Source: Archilochus colubris (lineage: Eukaryota > Chordata > Aves > Apodiformes > Trochilidae). Taken from it: a stretch of 64,000 nt of DNA. This document shows, piece by piece, positions 56,421 through 64,000 of the stretch. The notes beneath the pieces are model-generated. The model did not search any database and was not told the origin of the DNA. It saw nothing but the letters and a program-made list of their open reading frames with translations. Location of the stretch: positions 18,087,158 to 18,151,157 of the forward strand of contig CM041097.1 of assembly GCA_023079485.1 (NCBI GenBank). Reading direction: 5' to 3'. The translations under genes and the position numbers were made by a program. Numbering within the stretch: the first letter of the stretch is position 1; every line of letters starts with the position of its first letter.

Positions 56421-59400
56421 AAACTTTGCCCAGAAAGGGCTTAGCAGATGCCTCAGTGCCTTCTGAGGATAGCAAAGAACAATAAATCAGTCTGCTTTGG
56501 ATTCGATTTTACAACTGGAAAAGATTATGCTGATCTTTACAAAAAAAGAGAGGCCAGCACTCTGATGCACAGCACTGGATGGTTACCACTCATTTTTGTC
56601 CTGAAGAAGAAAGGAGCAAATTGTCCACATGCTTCTAAATAGTACTGTCAACATACTGTATTTCTAAAGCAGCTTAATCCATTTGGCTATAAATGGAAAC
56701 CATGCTTTCAGTATTTCTGGTGGAAATTAGTTAACTAAGTGCTAAAACTTGCCAAACTGCATTTTATATAAAAAAAAGGGGCTTCGTGAATCAAAAGCAG
56801 TGTTCAGCTGCATATAAATAGGCTTCCAGAAAAACGTATGCCTTGTAATCACATCTTGATAGTCTAATACCTTGTATAAAATCCAGAAACTATTTTCTGC
56901 CATCTGACAGTGTTTACAACATGGAGCCTGAAGTCTGCCCTCCTATAGTTACTGATTCATACAATTATTTATGGCCAAAAACCTGAATTGGCTTCCTATT
57001 TACAGCTTGGAGGATATTTATCTGCCAGGTGAGCTCCAAGTATCAAATTCCAGTCTCTCTTTCTGTGAGAAACAGGATGCAAGAAAAAAATGTTATCCAA
57101 AGTAGAATGTAAATTGTCAAATACTTGTGAGCTTGCATCAGGCTCAGCAGGCAGGGAGGATGGGCCCACAGAGTTTGTACCTCCCCAGCAAGGACAAAGC
57201 TGTGTTTATTCCAATGCTGCCTTCTTTTATAGCTGTGGAGGTTCAGAAACTGCCTGAAACCAGAGCAGAAATCTCAGCTGCACAGAGAGCAGAACATGGA
57301 GAAGTATTTTACTGCATTACCTGAAGCAAGAAGGCACAGTAAACAGAAGGGTGGGGGAGAGAAGGGGGGGAATTAGGGGAATTAAGTTTTAAGAGACTGG
57401 ATCAAGTGTTCCCATTTGAGGAGAACTTGAGACATACACGAAGGGATGCTCATGTGAACCAGACTTGGCTGTGTTTGAATCTTTAGGTTCCCTCTGGTTA
57501 TTTTGACCTGATGCAGTGCAGGTATATTTATATCCTGCAGGGTTTCCAGTGGATTATCAGGTGCTTGTTTTGCTTTTGGCCAGAGAGGCCCTTTAGGGGG
57601 AAGACACCTTTACTATCTGCTTGACAGGAGTAGATATGATGGATGTGATTTACAAAGAGGGGGAAAAAAAAATGAAGTGCTTAGAGATGATTGACAGATG
57701 CAATAAATCTGAACTGTCTTTGAAGATAAATAATGAAGGGTGGTGCAGATGCAGCATTGCCCTTTCCCTCTCTGCTAAGGCATTTCAGCTTGTGAACACT
57801 GCCCTTCCTTTTTCATGTGTTGCTGAAAACCCAACATATGGTTATGCTCAATGAAAACAAATCAGAATCACTGTCAGATGAACACAGATTAAAACCAGAA
57901 GAGAAATCTGACCCACTCAGATGCTGTGGCATTAGTGCCCTCCCACTCCACTGCAAGCCCCACCATCACTAAATGCCTGGTTCCTTCTCCCAGGCTTTGC
58001 TGGAAGCACCCTGGCAAGAGGACAGCAGGAAATATTGATGTTAACAGTGATGCAAGATTTCCAAACACTTTCCACAAGAAAGAATATGGCATTAGCTTGA
58101 TTATTTGCTGTGAAGGATATGCTAGCACTGCATGGCTAGATGCCTAGCCCTGCTAAGGAAGACATGGTCCTGGCACAGCCTCTGGAATCTTTTCCAGAAC
58201 TCGGTAGCTGAAGCTCTGCAGCACTCCTGATGAAGAAGGAAACCTCATGCAATGCAGTTTCAGTCTCCCCTTTCACTCCTTCCTTTCCTAAAACTGTCCT
58301 TCTCGGGGGGTTTAACCAACCTGCCCTATAGTTCAGAGCTCCTCCTGCCAAATCCATTAGGTGGGAAAGCTGACTCCTCTGCAATATTCATCTTCCAATT
58401 CCTCTGCCAAAAATGGAATTCGGGTGTTTTACAGGCAAAGTAAAGACTGCAAACAGCAAGCCTCCAGAAACCTTAAAAAACTCATACTCATCAAGGGTTA
58501 TTTTTAACAGCAGGACACAGGGATCCCATGTATAACATCAGGTGGTGTCCAATGCAATGACTGCAGCTTTGTGTAGGTGCTAAGCTTCCTAGACACATCT
58601 TGAATTTGCTGGCACAGGCACAGCTCCTAAATCCCACAGGAAGGCAGCTCTGGGGTTTCAGGAGAGGCTGAGAGCAGCCTCTGACAGCCTCATGCTGACC
58701 CTGCTTTCCTGTGAGACCAACTCCTTCATAATCTGAAACTTATTTGTAATAATAAACTTCTAAGGAGATGACTGCATTACCATCAGAATTGGGGTTTGCA
58801 GGGCTTCTGAATGATTTAAAGCATTTAGAAAAAATTTTTCTTTCTACAAATGCAGTATATTATGGAGCCTAAAATAATCTGTGAGTCAGCTCTGGGGTGC
58901 TGCTGAGGCAGAGAGCAGGTAGTGGCCAAGATAGATGCTTTATGTACCAGTTCAGTGCCAGTGTGATGCTGCCATCCAATCCATCTTTCCTCTCTCTGAT
59001 TTCCATGAGTCTGTGATATGTGATATGCATCTTACTGGGTTAGATCACATGTTAGAGGTCTATTGCAAATTTGTCAGCATCCTTACAGAGGAAAAACCCC
59101 AGGAAAGGTACTGACTCACTACTAATGTTCAGCCCAACATGCAAAGCTGATAACATTTAGCAAACACTGTTCCAAAACCTCAAGGAAAGCAGTGAGGTTG
59201 GTACCAAATCTGATCTGATAGGTTACTTTTACAGAGAAACTGCAATTCCCACTACAAGAACCAAATCTTTGTTTCCTTCTCTTTGCCCAGAGATTTAGGA
59301 TTTACTTGCTGCAAGAGTAATGACATCATCTAAAAAGAAAATAATCAATTAACATGATTTAAGACACAAAAGAAGTAACACCCCTGTTTAAAGGACAAAA

Positions 59401-59689
59401 TCCCAGGAAGGGTTTGAAAGGCATGGCTTTTTCTCCATAACTTGAGACTTAGAAGGAGTTATTGAGTGAAGCAGTTGAAATCCTTTGAGTAAAAGTCTGC
59501 AGGGCTGTTCTGTGCAACACTCCTAGAGGTTAAGTTGTTAGCTGTCAGTGTGCAGTTATACATCACATTGCTGCTGGGGGAAGGGAGCACTAACTACTCT
59601 ATTTTTCCAGCTCTGCAGCCAGACTCTAAACAATTTCCTGCACTGGGTTCATGTAAGAGACTAAATTGTTTCTAATACAAGGAATGTAG
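56421..59689. other. Single-copy noncoding DNA
   Basis: No gene recognised. Contents: a G-run cluster at 57,349-57,379, a purine tract GAGGGGGAAAAAAAAA near 57,657, overlapping short frames at 57,889-58,443 without domain support, and a tiny GTGATAT duplication near 59,014. The rest is featureless. Confidence 0.5.
57349..57379 (+). other. G-run cluster, potential G-quadruplex
   Basis: Four G runs (57,349-57,351; 57,353-57,357; 57,364-57,370; 57,376-57,379) with loops of one to six bases fit the G3+N1-7 pattern. The surrounding strand is purine-rich. Confidence 0.65.
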
Positions 59690-59860
59690 TTAACCAGGGC
59701 CGATAGACAAATACCTTTTCTTATCACTAATGGATTACAACACTTGACTGCAAAAGCAATTTAAACCTTACAAATGGCATATTCAAACCTGTCACAGCAG
59801 TTGCACAGGGAGAACTGTTGTTACAGCAGCTTTTCATTATGTCTTTGAATGTTTGCACTG
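59690..59860. promoter_or_regulatory. Candidate conserved noncoding element
   Basis: Complex sequence with GATAGACAAATACC near 59,702, CTTATCACTAATGGATTACAAC near 59,720 (a GATA-type TTATC next to TAATGGATTA, a paired-homeodomain-like arrangement), and AGCAATTTAAACC near 59,755. There is also CCTGTCACAGCAG near 59,789 and GTTGTTACAGCAGC near 59,816. No repeat or coding frame. Inferred from motif clustering. Confidence 0.28.
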
Positions 59861-59875
59861 GAAATTGATTATTTA

Positions 59876-59887
59876 AAAAAAAAAAAT
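59876..59887. repeat. Poly-A tract (about A12)
   Basis: A short A run with no associated retroposon. Confidence 0.8.
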
Positions 59888-61429
59888 CAGCAATATAGCT
59901 TTGTTTTTATCCACTTTATCTCTGAAAATTATAGTTTCCTAAGAATATTCTGCAGGTCTTCAAGCTGTGGACAACATTTTGTGCTTAGCAGTTCACATTA
60001 ACACTCAACAGCAACGCAGTGATGGCTCAACAACCACTTATGTGCTTAAAGTGGAAAAAAGTTCACTGTATTTATTAAAACACCTGAGAGATCTCACCAA
60101 GAGCAGAGTTTCAACATGGTAAATGTTATAGGTAAAAACTGCAAGTGTGGGTGTATGCACCAGTAATCCCAAACACATCCGAGTCTCAGGGATTTGGCCA
60201 CCACTACTCAGCTCAGGGAACTGGGGAATAAAGATGTGAAGGGAGATTTGGACCAAAAAATCTCCTCTTGCAGGAACTGGGCAGGTGGTAGTCAGGCAGC
60301 AAAACTCCTCCTGTGTTACAGAACAGCATGGATGTGAATCCTGGGATTTCAGTGAGCAGACAAGAGTGTGAGATGAGCAGAGCATCCAGGGGCAGAAGAT
60401 AGGAAATCAATGAGCATTTTACACAAAAATTCCAGCTACACCTCCTACCCTGTACCCTGTGCAGTCATGTTTAACTTACAGGGAGTGTGAAATGCTCTCA
60501 GTGAGAACAAGAGTGTTCTACATGCTTTTCACATTAAATAAAATGACCACACAAGGGAAAAAAGTAACAGAGAATATGACCCATGGGAAAATTTATTGGA
60601 AATAATGGTTTCTTCTGAGTTTTAAAATCACTGTTCCATGGATAGTGCTGAGATGCTCTGAGAGTTACACTTGGATCTGCTGGCTCACAGACTCGTTTGG
60701 AGTGTTTGTTCTGGATTTAATTTTTTTTTGCTCTCCAGAACCAGCACTGGTGTCCCAGAATATGGGGACTAGTTATGAGCTCCAGGTCCCAGAGTCAGCT
60801 GCTTTTTAGCTATTATTTTATCACTCTTCTGCAAGCCATATTCTCCAGTGTAAATAAAACACACTCAGTAGCTCCTATCTTCTGTTAAAACCAGGCACAA
60901 TGTGCCAGGCCTATAGATTACATATGTCAACAGATCCTTACTGGGTAATGGTTTAGTGTTTATTATACATCCCCAAATCCATTTTTAAAAAACATTTCAA
61001 CGTTCTTTCCTTTCACACTGCTAAAACTCAGGTTTCAACACAAATGTCAGGCAGAGCAACATGGAAATCCTTAAATAAACAAGGTTTTGGGGGCAGTTGT
61101 GTTAGAAGTACATTTTTCAGAAGCAAGTGCCATTTGTTGAAGCTTGCCCTGAAGTGTCAGCATACCTTTTCAATCAAAGCAACAGCTGCCAGACTGATAT
61201 AGTCCTGCACCAGAATGAGAACCCTCCAGAGCTTCCATGCCCCTTGTCTTATCTCAGAAGAGTCTGTAGCTGCTGATACCAAATCACTAAAAATGGCAGC
61301 AGAAACAGTAATTTGGAGCTAAGCTAATATCAGGGGCTGAAGGGAAGCTGCAGTCTACCCCACCCCACATTCCTTGGACATCCAAATCTCCCTCTGGGAG
61401 TCTTAGGTATACAAAGAATAAATGCTTTC
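59888..61429. other. Noncoding DNA
   Basis: A 115-codon minus frame (60,038-60,385) is the largest open frame, with no recognisable domain or splice signals. Nothing else recognised. Confidence 0.5.
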
Positions 61430-61830
61430 TCTATCTGTAAACTGATTCCCATTTTGCTCTTCTTTTAAAGCAGTATAATTAATTGCTGTTAGAAGCAGGC
61501 AAATACAGCAAGCTGCAGCTGAATACTGAATTTATGGATGAAACAATCTGTAGTAAAATGATAATTTTAAGCAGCTGGTTATCACTATTTTGGCTGTATT
61601 CATCATGAAAGTGTAAGTATAGCTTTATGGGGTGTACAATGCAGGTGGTGTAACTATGGCTTAAGAAGCATTTTAGGTATTTGTTTTCAGGACTTTTCTG
61701 GAAGGATTCCTATTTTGTCTCATATTTATCATAATTTTCTTAATCTCCAAAGAAGCGATTAAAGGATTACTAAAATCCAACACAGTATTTTGTTATGAAT
61801 GCAGTAATATTTTGTTTATTTGCTACCTGA
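61430..61830. promoter_or_regulatory. Long AT-rich candidate conserved noncoding element
   Basis: About 400 bp of complex AT-rich DNA: GTATAATTAATTGC with TAATTA at 61,476-61,481, GAATTTATGGATGAAAC near 61,528, AAATGATAATTTTAAGC near 61,557, GTATTCATCATGAAAG near 61,597, CATATTTATCATAATTTTC near 61,720 and CGATTAAAGGATTAC near 61,756. It has no tandem structure or open frame. Density of homeobox-like cores is comparable to the other blocks. Confidence 0.28.
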
Positions 61831-64000
61831 TAATTTTTCCATCACTTTCTGCTGCTGCCATAACTCCACTAACTTAAACTCTGTTAGAATTGGTTAGTTA
61901 GCCTGTTCTAGCATGACTAAAAAAATCTAGTGTAGGTGTGGTTTATACTTTAATAGAGGCTCAGTTGATCACATGAGAAATGATGCTTCTTCTAATCTTT
62001 CTCTTGACTAGTTCAGCATCTATTAATACACACAGTGCCCTGCCAACCCCTCTTTAAATGTGTTAAACATCAAATTTTTAGTATTACCTATGTAGAAGTC
62101 TGTACAAAGGCATTGTGCACCCACCACAAATTTCCATCAGGACATATGAGAGAGAGCAGAAGGACAGTAATTGTCTGGGTTGCTGGCTGCCTGTGTGGGA
62201 AGTGACCAAAAAGTCAGGGGTTCCATGCCTGGCTTAGCTATGGAGTTGGGTAAATGAAGCTTCTGTACCTTGGTTCCCTGATGACAATGATGACACAACC
62301 CCTCCTGGCTTTGTCTTCCTGGACATTTTTGGGTATTTATAGTGCACAGTGTTGATGCAGGCACTGCTGTCAATGGAGATGGAATTTCCATGGGGGTCCC
62401 CAAGCACTAACAGAGTAACAAAAGACCCACAGCTTGGGATCTCATGTTGCTTTTATACTGTGGGTTACAGGTTAAGTAGGGCAGAACGTGTCTACTCTCT
62501 CACAAAAAAAAAATAATCTTAGTCTTGTCTGATTATGAGTGAAATAAGCCCAGTGAAGCCAACACAAACCCTCCCTTAATGGGCAACCTCATTTTCTTCC
62601 TGGTAAGCTCCTTAAATAAACTTTTGCATTCTACTGTGATAGCTGAACAAGTAATAACCTTTCAGATGCCCAAGTGGAATTACTATAACGCCAGAGTTTC
62701 TTAGCACATCCTCCAGGTGTGAGCTGCTCTGAGGATGTGTGAAAGCCCAAAACAGAAAGAGCAAATGCTCTTTATCCTAATGCAGCAGTTGTCAGAAATA
62801 ACAAGCCAGTTGCAAAACTGTCAAACACTTGATGCTTCTGTGAAACTCTGTCATTTACCTTCTGCTGCTAAAGTCTGCTCTGTTCCATTCATGACAGCTC
62901 ATTTCTCCATCCAGTACTGGCAGCAGTAACAGAAAATTGATTTTACCAGGTTCTTGTTAGTGCCAGTATTTGCTCATTTTCCTTATGCCTTCTACCCCTA
63001 CCACAGGAAAAAACAGTGTGTGCTGACTGCAGCAGGGAAAATCTGTAGGAGCTGGAAATTCCTCAGGCAGACATAACTGTGTGAGCTATTACTATATACT
63101 ATTACTATACATTACTTGGGCTCTGTAGGCTTCAGAACTGACAGATTCAATAAGAATCTGTAAGAGCTGGGTAAGAGTGTGTATCTGGCTGTATGATGGG
63201 ATGGCTCATCCAGCTCTGTCATGAGCAATCCCTGAAATCTGTAAGTGCAAGTTGAACATCTTTAAAGTGGAAAGAACTTCTATTGGCTTGAACAAAAATA
63301 CTTTAAAGCATGAACACCTGGTGCTATTGTGCCCCTGTATCAGATTAGATGTCTGTTTGCTCACATGCATCTTGGAGATGAAAGAACACAAGTATCACTT
63401 GCCCTGACTGCTTATTATAAAAAGCAGATAAAAATTATGAGAGCAACTTGCTGAAACTCCTGCCTAGCCAAGTAAGAAATAATTCATGCAGCTAAAATGG
63501 AAACCTTGGAAAGACTACAACTTTCATGTCGTGCAGTTTGACTCTAACCACCTGTTGCAAGGATTCAAAATAGTTTCCAGTGTCGTTCCACATCCCAGGG
63601 CTCTCTGAAAGAGGTCTCTAAAAGGGGCATTTGAAACAATAACACTCCCCACCTTGAAAGGAAAGTTAATGTCAGCCTTTGCAGCAGCCTGGCAGCTGCT
63701 AATGTGAAATTCTTCCTTTGCTGATAGGGGGGGAAAGGCCATTTTGAGTAAGGACTGAAATCTCACTTTGGCTGAAGTGTGAGAAGGCAGAAAGCTTGCC
63801 CTGGCACCTGTTAAAACCTATCAGGCATCACTTTGCTTCCCTGAACCTACTGGCCTTTCCAGGCTAATAACTGATTTTATCAGTTCAAATCAGCCACCAC
63901 AGGAACATCTGTTTACCCAGAAAGCTTCCACTTCCATCATGAGGAATAACCAACTTTTCCCCTTCTCCTTCAAACTCCCCTCAGCTCCCCTGCAGCTGTT
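61831..64000. other. Single-copy noncoding DNA
   Basis: No gene recognised. A 13-base-period partial duplication (CTATTACTATA at 63,087 and 63,100) is present. Short frames at 62,137-62,403 and 63,524-63,766 (minus) lack domain support. Confidence 0.5.

Noticed and set aside
1..64000. CRISPR arrays, bacterial operons, tRNA or rRNA genes
   Set aside because: No regularly spaced short repeats, no ribosome-binding-site-led dense genes, and no tRNA box A/B pair or rRNA-like segment was seen; the DNA is vertebrate in character.

Overview
The window looks like vertebrate nuclear DNA, most likely from a bird. It is moderately AT-rich, has no bacterial-style gene packing, and holds almost no interspersed repeats. 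The one transposon I can recognise with confidence is a 5'-truncated CR1 LINE 3' end at about 37,599-37,696. CR1 is the dominant LINE of birds and other sauropsids, and the compact, repeat-poor background favours a bird over a turtle or crocodilian. I saw no Alu, L1 or B1/B2-like sequence.

I find no protein-coding gene that I can defend. The open frames are short (the longest about 168 codons), scattered over both strands, start and stop without splice or codon support, and resemble no family I recognise. The best exon-like candidate is at 3,767-4,175: a strong splice-acceptor-like tract, about 135 open codons, a stop, and an AATAAA signal 15 bases after it. I could not assign it to a family. 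The region is best read as intergenic or deep intronic DNA, possibly a gene desert.

Layout. 1-0.9 kb: a three-copy tandem repeat of about 222 bp whose first two units stay in frame. 0.9-13 kb: single-copy DNA with poly-A tracts, the candidate exon, and homeodomain-site-rich AT blocks (7.7-8.0 and 12.6-12.8 kb). 13-30 kb: short AT-rich repeats, a perfect 12-bp-stem hairpin at 18.46 kb, several AT-rich blocks that look like conserved noncoding elements, and GT, GATA, AT and AG microsatellites. 30-45 kb: mostly featureless DNA, the CR1 end and a perfect 20-bp palindrome at 40.03 kb. 45-55 kb: a 57-bp x3 minisatellite (44.92 kb), a GC-rich patch with a G-run cluster (47.2-48.8 kb) and a 38-bp x3 minisatellite (54.91 kb). 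55-64 kb: more AT-rich blocks dense in TAATTA and related cores.

The most plausible function is cis-regulation of a distant developmental gene. This is inferred from motif density and repeat depletion only, because no cross-species alignment was possible. I did not find a clearly new biological system. The items most worth a second look are the 222-bp in-frame repeat with splice-like signals, the MEIS-type palindromic hairpin, the orphan terminal-exon candidate, and the apparent excess of octamer (POU) sites.
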